Assembly (NCBI GenBank): GCA_037142915.1
Contig: JBAWZR010000004.1
Location: 1-34,351 of the forward strand
Reading direction: 5' to 3'
Origin: JBAWZR01 sp037142915
GTDB taxonomy: Bacteria; Patescibacteriota; Minisyncoccia; Moranbacterales; UBA1568
Length of the DNA stretch: 34,351 nt
Below are positions 24,378 through 31,693 of this stretch, piece after piece (the first letter of the stretch is position 1; each line of letters begins with the position of its first letter). Under the pieces are notes generated by a model. The model did no database searches. It saw only the letters and a list, made by a program, of their open reading frames with translations, and had not been told where the DNA came from. A program made the translations under genes and the position numbers.

Positions 24378-25022
24378 TTATGAGAGGTGATTGTGTATTT
24401 CTTGAGAGACTCGCTCTTGATTTTTGGATGCATCAATGTGAATCATACCCCACTGTTCAATATTGTTTTTGAAAAGGCTGATTTTTTCTCGAAGATAGTC
24501 GATGCCTTGCTCTGGCACGCGATCGCGCTTGAGGATTTCTTCGGGAGTTATATCCAAATAAAAAGCGAAGTCGGGTTTGGGAATGTATCTCTTGAAGAAT
24601 TTCCCCCTCTCCTGAGCTGAGGAGAGGGTCGGGGTGAGGTTGGGTTCTAATGAGGGAGAGTCTTTCCGTGAGAGGTATTCAATATTCACTACCGAGTCAT
24701 AAAAATACCGATCGGAGAGAATATAATCAAACTGGGCTCGTTCCAATTTCTTAGCCAGATCACGAAAACGAAAAATATCAATCAAGAGAAAAATTCTTCG
24801 AGCTAAGATAGACAACCACGAAGCTTGGGTTGAAGCTTTTTCTTGACCGGCGACGAATTCTTTTTCTCCTGAGAAGAGTCGTGAGATTTTGTTGGCGGAA
24901 GAAAACTCGATTGCGTGAAAGTAGAAAACTTTTTTGTCTTCTTGTTCTAGTATTGTTTGTAGAAGTTGGAGCTGGGTGGACTTCCCCGAACCGTCCACGC
25001 CACTAAGAGTGATGAGTTTCAT
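24378..25022 (-). CDS. tmk: Thymidylate kinase, with an in-frame palindromic insert
   Basis: A 214-residue P-loop kinase that phosphorylates dTMP to dTDP. Walker A is GVDGSGKSTQLQLL (residues 9-22), the DRY-type motif is LSDRYFYDSVV (about 101-111), and DFAFYLDITPEEILKRD (about 151-167) is the family's LDV-like block. A family A palindrome (24601-24658) is read in frame as SLEPNLTPTLSSAQERGKFF between the DRY motif and the LDI block, adding about 19 residues in a region that is variable in the family. The LID looks short. It starts 1 nt after the stop of the RtcB-like gene. Confidence 0.9.
   Translation of the reverse strand: MKLITLSGVDGSGKSTQLQLLQTILEQEDKKVFYFHAIEFSSANKISRLFSGEKEFVAGQEKASTQASWLSILARRIFLLIDIFRFRDLAKKLERAQFDYILSDRYFYDSVVNIEYLSRKDSPSLEPNLTPTLSSAQERGKFFKRYIPKPDFAFYLDITPEEILKRDRVPEQGIDYLREKISLFKNNIEQWGMIHIDASKNQERVSQEIHNHLS
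24601..24658 (-). repeat. Palindromic element family A, copy 4 (inside tmk)
   Basis: Core CCCTCTCCTGAGCTGAGGAGAGGG plus the GGGGTGAGGTTGGGTTCT tail, nearly identical over about 58 nt to 27051-27109. Read on the minus strand as EPNLTPTLSSAQERG. Confidence 0.92.
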
Positions 25023-25023
25023 G

Positions 25024-26526
25024 TTAGTACATAATAATCGACACCGGCTGCATCTTGGCGACGGGTTTCACGATATTGTTGGCACGGACACCGGCCATGA
25101 CATCCTCGATACTTTTGTAGTGAGCCGAGTCCTGTTCGATGACCTCTTTGGAACGGGCGTTATAGAGGTGAACGCCCCGGTCGCCGAGCTTTTTGTGAAG
25201 CTCTTCGCGGGTTTTTGGTATGACGCGTTCGGTTTTTTTGGTGACCTTGCCAGCGCCGTGATTGCAGGAGAAAAACGTGGATTCATTGTCGTCCGTGCCA
25301 ACACAGAGATAAGCCTCAGTGCTCATAGATGAAGGAATGAAGGCCGGTTCACCGGTTTGTGAGAAGATCGGGTGCGTGGCCATACGCGATGGTCCATAGG
25401 CACGGCTGGTACCGTTGCGATGTACCCAGACATTCTTGCCATAGTGTTCCTCTTGGGAGACGAGGATGTGCGGCATATCGTAGACGAGTTCGAGTTCGGC
25501 ATCGCGACCGAGCATCGTGCGGAGGATTTCGCTGATGTGATGGGTGATGATCGCACGGTTGGCGTGAGCGAAGTTCGAGCAGGCATTGCGTGCCGCCATA
25601 TAGAGCTGGCCATCCGCGCCATCGCCATCGAAGGTGATAAGGGGTTCTTTTTTCCCAAAATTTGACTCGCGGATCTTCTGAGCGATCATGGCGACGGTTT
25701 TTTTGTACGGTGTCTGCCAGAAGAAGCGTCCGATATTCATCAGGATAGCGGTCGAGAGGTGCTCTCGCTTCTTGGCAGTATACATATACATCGTATACTG
25801 TCCGAGGATGCCTGAGCCACAGTGGATCATAAATAAGTATTGACCTTTTTTGATGCCGAGTTTTTCAGCAGTCTCGGGATCTTCGATATCAGTGACTTTC
25901 ATCAGGTCGAGGAAGTGGTTGCCCGCCGCCCCGAGTACGCCGAGCCGGAACTGCGCGAAGAAGAGGAAGAGGCTCGGGATGATATTGAAGATAGTGGCTG
26001 GTGGCTTTTCCTCTCCGAAAAAGTTTTCTCCACCGAGTGCATTCTCCTTTTCGTATTTTGTCTTGATGCCGAGGTGGTCGATGAGCGGCTGGATGCCCTT
26101 GCGGCAGATATCCACGATGACACGGAAGGGGACATAAGTGCCGACGAATTTCTTGGTAGGAACCCGTTTGACGAGTTCGGTGAAGAGTTCGTCTAGTGCC
26201 TCGGGCGTGATATTGTCTTCGGTCAGGTTGGTGCGGACGAGGCGCATCCCGCAGGCCGGATCGGAGTCATTCACTTGTGGCAAAATGTATTTTTCTGAGA
26301 CGACAGTCGTACCGGTGGCGTTTTTACGTCCTGGCTTCGAGTGGACATCGGCCATCCCGGCGATGTGGTGAAATAGAGCGTTATTGGTGGCCACGGATTC
26401 GAGTTGGAGGAGGGTGGACTCCTCAGGCATCAGCGCCTCATTGATATGCAATACCACTGGCACTTTCATTTTCAGAGTCTGGAATTCTTGCTTATGCTCA
26501 GAGATTTTTTGGAGGTGTATTGACAT
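25024..26526 (-). CDS. RtcB-family RNA ligase-like protein (divergent)
   Basis: A 500-residue protein matching RtcB, which joins RNA 2',3'-cyclic phosphate ends to 5'-OH via a GMP-histidine intermediate. Visible counterparts are GMADVHSKPG, NDSDPACGMRLV (metal-binding Asp and Cys), GAAGNHFLDL (GNHF His), MIHCGSGILG (usual HSGSRG), VYDMPHILVSQEEH (usual DVAHN), VHRNGTSRAYGP (usual VHRKGATRA) and CNHGAGK (usual SHGAGR, holding the guanylylated His). All key His/Cys positions have a counterpart but the motifs are modified, so it belongs to a divergent subgroup. First gene of the minus-strand run with tmk and the flippase. Confidence 0.87.
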   Translation of the reverse strand: MSIHLQKISEHKQEFQTLKMKVPVVLHINEALMPEESTLLQLESVATNNALFHHIAGMADVHSKPGRKNATGTTVVSEKYILPQVNDSDPACGMRLVRTNLTEDNITPEALDELFTELVKRVPTKKFVGTYVPFRVIVDICRKGIQPLIDHLGIKTKYEKENALGGENFFGEEKPPATIFNIIPSLFLFFAQFRLGVLGAAGNHFLDLMKVTDIEDPETAEKLGIKKGQYLFMIHCGSGILGQYTMYMYTAKKREHLSTAILMNIGRFFWQTPYKKTVAMIAQKIRESNFGKKEPLITFDGDGADGQLYMAARNACSNFAHANRAIITHHISEILRTMLGRDAELELVYDMPHILVSQEEHYGKNVWVHRNGTSRAYGPSRMATHPIFSQTGEPAFIPSSMSTEAYLCVGTDDNESTFFSCNHGAGKVTKKTERVIPKTREELHKKLGDRGVHLYNARSKEVIEQDSAHYKSIEDVMAGVRANNIVKPVAKMQPVSIIMY

Positions 26527-26549
26527 AGTAAATATTCGAAATAAATTCT

Positions 26550-26578
26550 AAAACATTATATTACTAGTGTAATGTTTT
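26550..26578. terminator. Hairpin between glycosyltransferase and RtcB-like gene
   Basis: AAAACATTA (26550-26558) pairs with TAATGTTTT (26570-26578), a 9-bp perfect stem with an 11-nt loop, AT-rich. It may terminate the glycosyltransferase transcript. On the minus strand it also contains TATAAT (26560-26555), a possible -10 for the RtcB-like gene. Confidence 0.5.
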
Positions 26579-26587
26579 TAGATAGTA

Positions 26588-27811
26588 TTATATTGTTTTA
26601 TAGCGGTTTTCATAATCTTTCGCAGTCATTTCGAGATTAAAAAACTGCTCTGTAAAAAGCCTTGCATTAACACCGAGAATTTTTCTTTTTGCTTCATCTG
26701 CCTGCAAATCCTCGATCGCTTGCCATAATTTTTCACCATCTCCTGCCGGTATAGTAACAGAAAACTCGGGTTTTGAGAACTCCCGGAAGATCTCCAGATC
26801 AGAGAGAATGACAGGCTTGGCGCAGGCATACGGCTCGATGATGGCGAGCGGGATGTCGAATTTCCCCTTCATATCGCCCGCGGGGAAGACGATCACATCG
26901 GCGAGGTTGTAGAGCGTGGGCATATCTTTCCACGTGTCGGTGAATCTGACAGAGTCGATTACACCGGCTTGGGTGAGTCGCTCGACCACCTCGGCTTTTT
27001 TCTTCTTGTCCGCATCATTCTTGAGCCGATTGCCGAAGATGAACTTGAGTTTCCCCCTCTCCTGAGCTGAGGAGAGGGTAGGGGTGAGGTTGGGTTCTGA
27101 TGAGGGGGAGAAATGCAAATGCTTCACCAACATCGCTACCAGCATATCTGTGGCGCCCAATCGCGTGTACTCGCCATTGTGGAGGATGACGAAATCTTCA
27201 GGGGCGATATTAAGAGAGTGCATGGCCTCAGGGTCCTTGGGCCGAGGTGAGTACTTCTCGAGATCGATACCGGGGTAGACGCGTTGAACATTTTTAAACC
27301 CAGCTTTTTCCAGCTTATTTTTAGAATAGTCAGAATAGACTACGAGTTGATCGGCAAAGAAAAGCTCCTGCCAGTCTGCGGGCGTGAGGATGTCTTCGCG
27401 CAGGGTGGCGATGGTTTGGATGGTTTTTGGTTTTTTCGATACGAAGTGTTTCGTGATGAAGGCGTTGAGTTTGGTTGGGGTGAAGAGATAGTGGATGATA
27501 TCGTATTCGTGTCCGTGTGCCAGGAGGTAGAGCGGGATGCGTATCTTTTGCGAGAGCGGGAAGCCGGCGTGATTCTCATCATTCGCGGGGTAGATGGGGT
27601 GCGGTATAACATTGTCGCTGAGAATCAATGGCGCTCCCACCTCACCCCGACCCTCTCCTCGGGCAGGAGAGGGGGAATACGTAGTCAGAATATGCAGTCT
27701 GAGCTCGGGATCAGTGATGCTTTTGGCGAGGAAATAGGCGAAGTTTTTGGAAGCTTCGTCCCAAGGAGGAGTAAGTGGTCGGGTGGCGAGGAGGATATTT
27801 TTGTTTGACAT
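26588..27811 (-). CDS. GT4-type glycosyltransferase with two in-frame palindromes
   Basis: A 407-residue glycosyltransferase of the GT-B fold. The start at 27811 (MSNKNILLATRPLTPPWDEASKNFAYFLAKSI) fits the family N-terminus; the longer frame begins with TTG. The C-terminal donor-binding half has RVYPGIDLEKYSP, VRFTDTWKDMPTLYNLADVIVFPAGDMKGKFDIPLAIIEPYACAKPVILSDLEIFREF (the EPYACAKPV block is the GT4 E-x7-E-like region). Two family A elements are read in frame, TTYSPSPARGEGRGEVGAP (27634-27677) and SEPNLTPTLSSAQERGKLKF (27051-27109), both in loops. It probably builds a surface glycan for the neighbouring flippase; sugar and acceptor unknown. Confidence 0.9.
   Translation of the reverse strand: MSNKNILLATRPLTPPWDEASKNFAYFLAKSITDPELRLHILTTYSPSPARGEGRGEVGAPLILSDNVIPHPIYPANDENHAGFPLSQKIRIPLYLLAHGHEYDIIHYLFTPTKLNAFITKHFVSKKPKTIQTIATLREDILTPADWQELFFADQLVVYSDYSKNKLEKAGFKNVQRVYPGIDLEKYSPRPKDPEAMHSLNIAPEDFVILHNGEYTRLGATDMLVAMLVKHLHFSPSSEPNLTPTLSSAQERGKLKFIFGNRLKNDADKKKKAEVVERLTQAGVIDSVRFTDTWKDMPTLYNLADVIVFPAGDMKGKFDIPLAIIEPYACAKPVILSDLEIFREFSKPEFSVTIPAGDGEKLWQAIEDLQADEAKRKILGVNARLFTEQFFNLEMTAKDYENRYKTI
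27051..27109 (-). repeat. Palindromic element family A, copy 5 (inside glycosyltransferase)
   Basis: Same 58-nt unit as 24601-24658 with a few substitutions, read as EPNLTPTLSSAQERG on the minus strand. Confidence 0.92.
27634..27677 (-). repeat. Palindromic element family A, copy 6 (inverted, inside glycosyltransferase)
   Basis: CACCTCACCCCGACCCTCTC then CTCGGGCAGGAGAGGG. Orientation is opposite to copy 5. Read on the minus strand as SPSPARGEGRGEVG. Confidence 0.88.
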
Positions 27812-27883
27812 AGCGTAAAAATCAGGCAATAGTTCTCTTTATAGTGTATCATTGAAGCAGATGTTGTGGAAGAATAGAAAATT

Positions 27884-28135
27884 ATGGTGAAGAAAATAGT
27901 TTTGTGGAGTATTCGCTGGTACCAGAAGGTGTTGTCGCCCGATCAGGGGTGGTTTTCGGTGTTTTTCTTGGAGAAGTGGTGCCGGTTTTATCCCACCTGC
28001 TCGCAGTATACTTACCTCTGTGTGGAGCGGTTTGGCGTGTGGCGCGGTATGTGGCTGGGACTGAGGCGGATTGTCCGCTGCCACCCGTGGAATCCGGGTG
28101 GCTTTGACCTACCGCCGGAGACGGAGAAGCATTAG
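27884..28135 (+). CDS. yidD: Membrane protein insertion efficiency factor YidD
   Basis: An 83-residue YidD. The family signature CRFYPTCSQYTYLCVERFGVWRGMWLGLRRIVRCHPWNPGGFD (about residues 33-75) is complete, including the three conserved Cys and the HPWNPGG end. YidD assists YidC-dependent insertion at the inner membrane, attached by an N-terminal amphipathic helix (IVLWSIRWYQKVLSP). In most bacteria it lies between rnpA and yidC; here neither is adjacent, so it has been separated from that cluster. Its stop codon lies within the CIRCE operator of the next gene. Confidence 0.95.
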   Translation: MVKKIVLWSIRWYQKVLSPDQGWFSVFFLEKWCRFYPTCSQYTYLCVERFGVWRGMWLGLRRIVRCHPWNPGGFDLPPETEKH

Positions 28136-28158
28136 CACTCACTCTTGACGATTGCTAA
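28132..28158 (+). promoter_or_regulatory. CIRCE operator (HrcA binding site)
   Basis: TTAGCACTC-N9-GATTGCTAA, one mismatch from the consensus TTAGCACTC-N9-GAGTGCTAA. It covers the -35 of the hrcA promoter and overlaps the yidD stop, so HrcA should repress its own operon and release it under heat shock. Confidence 0.9.
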
Positions 28159-28174
28159 TTTCGTGAGGTATACT
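28145..28174 (+). promoter_or_regulatory. hrcA promoter
   Basis: TTGACG (28145-28150) and TATACT (28169-28174), spacer 18, with the -35 embedded in CIRCE. Confidence 0.8.
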
Positions 28175-28195
28175 GAGGTCATATAAGGTTTTATG

Positions 28196-28351
28196 AGGCA
28201 AAGGTATTCACTTTTCAAAATGTTTCGCTCCGACACCTTGGTAAGAAGAAGTAAGGGAAAACAACGCCGATGCTTCGCAAGAAGGTTTTTTGAATGGAAA
28301 GCTTTGCTAGTGTCTCCGAAGAAACATTCCGAAAAGTAAACACCTTTGCCT
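28196..28351. repeat. Long imperfect inverted repeat in the hrcA leader
   Basis: 28196-28216 (AGGCAAAGGTATTCACTTTTC) pairs with 28331-28351 at 19 of 21 positions. Inner segments (AATGTTTC with GAAACATT, then GACAC with GTGTC) extend the fold toward 28236/28309. The result is a 156-bp fold-back unit between the promoter and hrcA, either a MITE-like insertion or a leader hairpin. It carries AAGAAGG and an ATG at 28294 on its right side. Confidence 0.65.
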
Positions 28352-28383
28352 TGAAATTATTTGCCTCTTACTTACTTAGTTTT

Positions 28384-29157
28384 ATGAACGATAGACAAAA
28401 AAAAGTCCTCGCGAATGTGGTGGAGTGGTACAGCAAAACCGCGTTGCCGGTCGGGTCGCAGGTATTGCTCAAGCAATTCCAGTTTCCCGTGAGTGCGGCC
28501 ACGCTGCGCAATGATATGTCGCTCCTCGAAGAGGAAGGCTATCTCTATCAGCCGCATACTTCCGCCGGGCGTATCCCGACTGACAAGGGGTATCGTTTTT
28601 ATGTCGAGGAGGAAATGGGCGACGAGCAGCTCTCACACGAGGATCAGATCGAGCTGAAGCACGAATTGCTCGTGCGGCGGGTGCGCGAGGCACGGATGTC
28701 GCGAACGGTGGCGAAATTGTTGTCGCATTTTTCGGGCAGCTTTGCTGTGTCAGGGACGCCGCAGAGCGAGGGTGGGATGTATGATTTTGGGATGAAGGAG
28801 TTGCTTGATAATCCAGAGTTTCACGAATTGGACGAGGTATGTCGCCTCGTGGAGGTACTCGACAATATCGATGAGAAATTCGAATTGCTCGTGGGCAAGT
28901 TGAAGGACGACGAAACCAAGATTTTCATCGGTGCCGAGAATCCGATCGCCGAGATGCCGAGCGATGTCGCGATGATGGTCTCGCCGTATCGCAACAAGGA
29001 TGGCGAGCGGGGAGTGCTGGCGATCATCGGCCCCAAAAGAATGTCGTATTCTAAGAACAAGTCCCTGTTAGAATATATGAAAAAACTCCTGAGCTCTTCC
29101 GCGGTATTTATTGTGTTGCTAAAGGGTTTTGTTATTGTATTGTCATCCCGCACTTGA
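28384..29157 (+). CDS. hrcA: Heat-inducible transcription repressor HrcA
   Basis: A 257-residue HrcA. The winged-helix DNA-binding part (MNDRQKKVLANVVEWYSKTALPVGSQVLLKQFQFPVSAATLRNDMSLLEEEGYLYQPHTSAGRIPTDKGYRFYV) starts exactly where the family starts; the effector-binding part follows (FIGAENPIAEMPSDVAMMVSPYRNKDGERGVLAIIGPKRMSYSKNKSLLEYM). An in-frame ATG at 28294 has a better Shine-Dalgarno (AAGAAGG, 8 nt) and would add 30 residues encoded by the leader inverted repeat. The last residues (VIVLSSRT) and the stop codon come from a family B palindrome at 29141-29170, so the native C-terminus was replaced or extended. Autoregulated through the CIRCE site. Confidence 0.94.
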   Translation: MNDRQKKVLANVVEWYSKTALPVGSQVLLKQFQFPVSAATLRNDMSLLEEEGYLYQPHTSAGRIPTDKGYRFYVEEEMGDEQLSHEDQIELKHELLVRRVREARMSRTVAKLLSHFSGSFAVSGTPQSEGGMYDFGMKELLDNPEFHELDEVCRLVEVLDNIDEKFELLVGKLKDDETKIFIGAENPIAEMPSDVAMMVSPYRNKDGERGVLAIIGPKRMSYSKNKSLLEYMKKLLSSSAVFIVLLKGFVIVLSSRT

Positions 29158-29170
29158 TGCGGGATCCAGG
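29141..29170 (-). repeat. Palindromic element family B, copy 3 (hrcA 3' end)
   Basis: TGTCATCCCGCACTTGATGC then GGGATCCAGG, the reverse orientation of the queA copy at 7221-7250. It supplies the final codons and stop of hrcA. Confidence 0.9.
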
Positions 29171-29196
29171 TTGAGTTGTATATAAATTATTTTTAT

Positions 29197-30066
29197 ATGT
29201 TGAAGAAAAAAACGGAACAACAAGAAAAAAACTGGGAGAGTCTTTTTATAACTCAGAAGCTTATTTTATGGCATCCCGAGGAAAAGAAGTTTCTTTTGGT
29301 AAAAGCTATCCATAATAAACATGGTGAAGTGTGGGGACGTCTTGGCGGACATCTCGAAAAGAGTGAGGTTACTCTGGACGGATTAAAGCGCGAAGTAATG
29401 GAAGAGGCAGGAAATATTGATTATGAAGTTATCAGTATTATTGATACCGCTCGAGCAGAATTGAACCCATCTTTGTTATCAATAAGCTATCTTGCTTTAT
29501 ATAAAGGTGGCGATATTCAATTGAGTGATGAACACGTTGAGTATAAGTGGTTTACTGCAGAGGAAGTAGAGCAAAATGAAACAATATTACCATCCTTAAA
29601 AAGAGTTACCCGGTTAGCTGTGGATCGACTCAAAGAACGAGAATACTTGAATGACCTCAAAAGATTGCAGGCCGACTTCGAGAATTATAAGCGGCGGCAG
29701 GCAGAGACGCAGAAGGAGATGAAGAACTTTTTGATCGAGCAACTCGTATTGGACATCATTCCGGTCTTGGATAATTTTCGCTCGGCCAATGCACATATTC
29801 CCGAGGCGGCGAAGAGCGAACCGTGGGTAGTCGGCGTGCAGTATATCGAGAAGCAATTGGAAGACGTGCTCACTTCCAATGGTATGCAGATTATTGATGT
29901 GAAGGAGGGCGATGTGTTCGACCCGAATATACACGAAGCCGTGAGTCAAGTTGAAGTAAATGAAGAAAAACAAGAGGGTGGTATGCAAGCCGTGGCGAAA
30001 GTGTTGCAAAAGGGCTACAAGCTCGGTGAGAAAATCGTCCGCCCGGCGAAGGTAATCGTGGCTTAA
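29197..30066 (+). CDS. grpE: Nudix hydrolase-GrpE fusion protein
   Basis: A 289-residue protein joining two families in one continuous frame. Residues 12-145 form a Nudix domain; its box GHLEKSEVTLDGLKREVMEEAG (about 52-73) fits Gx5Ex7REUxEExG, with every metal-binding Glu present. From about residue 152 comes GrpE: a coiled-coil (LKRLQADFENYKRRQAETQKEM), a four-helix region (FLIEQLVLDIIPVLDNFRSANAHI), and the C-terminal beta domain (GMQIIDVKEGDVFDPNIHEAVSQVE…VLQKGYKLGEKIVRPAKVIVA). GrpE exchanges ADP for ATP on DnaK. The Nudix part replaces the usual acidic N-terminal tail. The ATG at 29197 is chosen over a TTG at 29176. Follows hrcA under CIRCE, as expected for grpE; dnaK does not follow. 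Confidence 0.93.
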   Translation: MLKKKTEQQEKNWESLFITQKLILWHPEEKKFLLVKAIHNKHGEVWGRLGGHLEKSEVTLDGLKREVMEEAGNIDYEVISIIDTARAELNPSLLSISYLALYKGGDIQLSDEHVEYKWFTAEEVEQNETILPSLKRVTRLAVDRLKEREYLNDLKRLQADFENYKRRQAETQKEMKNFLIEQLVLDIIPVLDNFRSANAHIPEAAKSEPWVVGVQYIEKQLEDVLTSNGMQIIDVKEGDVFDPNIHEAVSQVEVNEEKQEGGMQAVAKVLQKGYKLGEKIVRPAKVIVA

Positions 30067-30093
30067 TCAAAGCTTATAGAAAGCAAAAAATAA

Positions 30094-30125
30094 AACCCTC
30101 TGTGATGGCAGGTTTGTTTTTTTGG
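30094..30125 (+). terminator. Terminator after the Nudix-grpE gene
   Basis: AAAC(CCT)CTG-TGATGG-CAGGTTT hairpin followed by GTTTTTTTGG. The stem is short and bulged. Confidence 0.6.
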
Positions 30126-30183
30126 TGAGAGATATGCGGGCAATCTCGTTTAAGAAAGAAAAAAGCCCCGTGTTCTTGGAGGG

Positions 30184-30211
30184 GGATTGCTTCGCTTCGC
30201 TCGCAATGACA
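30184..30211 (+). repeat. Palindromic element family C
   Basis: GGATTGCTTCGCTTCGCTCG then CAATGACA; the GATTGC…GCAATG arms pair. It lies within a larger GCCC/GGGC fold (AAAAGCCC near 30165, GGGCTTT near 30222) that looks like the terminator of the VanW-family gene on the minus strand, so the repeat occupies a terminator loop. Confidence 0.75.
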
Positions 30212-30232
30212 AAAAGTGGTGGGCTTTGTTTT

Positions 30233-31534
30233 TTAGTGTGTTTTCTTGTATTCGTCCCACTGCTTTTGTGACCAGTCGGAGGGCTTAGAAGTGAAGACTG
30301 GCTCTTGCCCGGGGTGAGGAAAGAGGTTGGGGGATTTGTAGTTGCTTGGAAATTTGTCTTCGAGCAGGGTGGATCCGTCGGCAGCGACGACCTTTTGAGT
30401 GAAGGTGGTCTTCATCGATCCGTCAACACCGCGTTCGAGGATATGCGGACCATCGATGGTTGTCTTGCGTCCGTCGGAAGTACCATAAAATCGGAAGACG
30501 AGATCTTGTCCTTCGATGGCGGTCTGAATGAGGATGTATGCGGGAGTGTTGTTGATAAATTGCAGGTCGGGTTTGGGAATATAAATCGTCGCGTCCATCC
30601 CATACGGTTTGTAGTACGAGACCGGATAGGCGTGATTGCGTCGAGCGCTGATTTTGAGACCACTATTGAGGGCGGCTCGAAAGGCTGTCGTGGAGACTTG
30701 GCAAATTCCGCCACCGAATTCCGGAGTGGTGACATTTTTTTTGATGACGAGCTCGGGGAGATACCCATGTTCGCCATCGACATCGCCCAGATGTTCAACA
30801 AAGGAGAATTCTTTGCCGGGTGGAATGAGGAGTCCATTGAATTGATCAGCGGCGAGGGTGAAATTGTGAATACGATTTTTGGGCGAACCGGAGAAGTTGG
30901 TGCGACCCTCACCAAGCAATTCTACAATGCCAAAATTTGTTCCATCATCGCTTTTTGTCGTGGGGGTCTCTGTCGTAAATGTAAGCGGAATTGAGAATTT
31001 TTCTGTACCAGTTTTAGCAATGAGTGCCTGTTGTATGGTTGCGAGTGTGGTAGTGATATCGAGTACTCGTCCCGATTGACCGGAGGCAAAAGTGGTGACT
31101 TTTCCATCTTGTAGAGTAAATTTCGGCTCGATGACCGGTGTGGAAATAGTGGGAGCGAGTTGTTGCAGATAGGCGCGGATGGCATCAGCATCAAGTATGG
31201 ATTGGCTGAGGATGCGCAGGTGGGATTGGTCGGTTCGAGGCAGGATGAGCTGACAGAGGAACATTTTTTCCACGGGACAGAGAGAGGGTTTTTCGATTTC
31301 CTGGAGGTACTTTTGTTGGTAAGTGATTTGTGTCGTGGGAGTGTACCACTGACGAAAAACATCCAATGGGACGGTTTTGAATTGCTCACCATCCGTGAGA
31401 ACCAGTGAAGAGGGAATGACTTGTGTTAAGAGTTGAGTGGCGTTTTGTGCCTGAATGTCTTGTGGATATGACAAAACACTCCCGAACAAAAGAGAGGAAA
31501 AAAGTATCAAAAAATAAAAATAGCGGCTCATCAT
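30233..31534 (-). CDS. VanW family protein, secreted or membrane-anchored
   Basis: A 433-residue protein. The start at 31534 (MMSRYFYFLILFSSLLFGSVLS) gives a signal peptide or anchor. The N-terminal half (about 30-210) resembles the domain that precedes VanW in many Gram-positive and CPR proteins (for example SGRVLDITTTLATIQQAL). The VanW domain follows: IHNFTLAADQFNGLLIPPGKEFSFVEHLGDVDGEHGYLPELVI and the signature FGGGICQVSTTAFRAALNSGLKISARRNHAYPVSYY. VanW occurs in some vancomycin-resistance clusters but its activity is not established; cell-wall association is likely. No resistance genes are nearby, so resistance should not be inferred. Confidence 0.92.
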   Translation of the reverse strand: MMSRYFYFLILFSSLLFGSVLSYPQDIQAQNATQLLTQVIPSSLVLTDGEQFKTVPLDVFRQWYTPTTQITYQQKYLQEIEKPSLCPVEKMFLCQLILPRTDQSHLRILSQSILDADAIRAYLQQLAPTISTPVIEPKFTLQDGKVTTFASGQSGRVLDITTTLATIQQALIAKTGTEKFSIPLTFTTETPTTKSDDGTNFGIVELLGEGRTNFSGSPKNRIHNFTLAADQFNGLLIPPGKEFSFVEHLGDVDGEHGYLPELVIKKNVTTPEFGGGICQVSTTAFRAALNSGLKISARRNHAYPVSYYKPYGMDATIYIPKPDLQFINNTPAYILIQTAIEGQDLVFRFYGTSDGRKTTIDGPHILERGVDGSMKTTFTQKVVAADGSTLLEDKFPSNYKSPNLFPHPGQEPVFTSKPSDWSQKQWDEYKKTH

Positions 31535-31629
31535 AACAAACTCAGACCAGAAACTGAAGTCTTCTCTAGTATACAAGAATATAACAAGAAATCAAAAGCA
31601 GGCGAAAACACGAAACAGGTATGAAACGG

Positions 31630-31658
31630 GTAGAGACAGGTTTCAAACCTGTCTCTAC
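31630..31658. repeat. Palindromic element family D
   Basis: GTAGAGACAGGTTT-C-AAACCTGTCTCTAC: 14-bp perfect arms around one base. It lies between the VanW-family gene and the Hsp20 gene, 35 nt downstream of the latter, where it could also end its transcript. Confidence 0.9.
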
Positions 31659-31693
31659 AAGTGATGCTGATTTTCTTCAGGAAGCGGTGTTCA

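Noticed and set aside
30233..31534. Vancomycin resistance from the VanW-family gene
   Set aside because: VanW alone does not confer resistance and no vanHAX-type genes are nearby.
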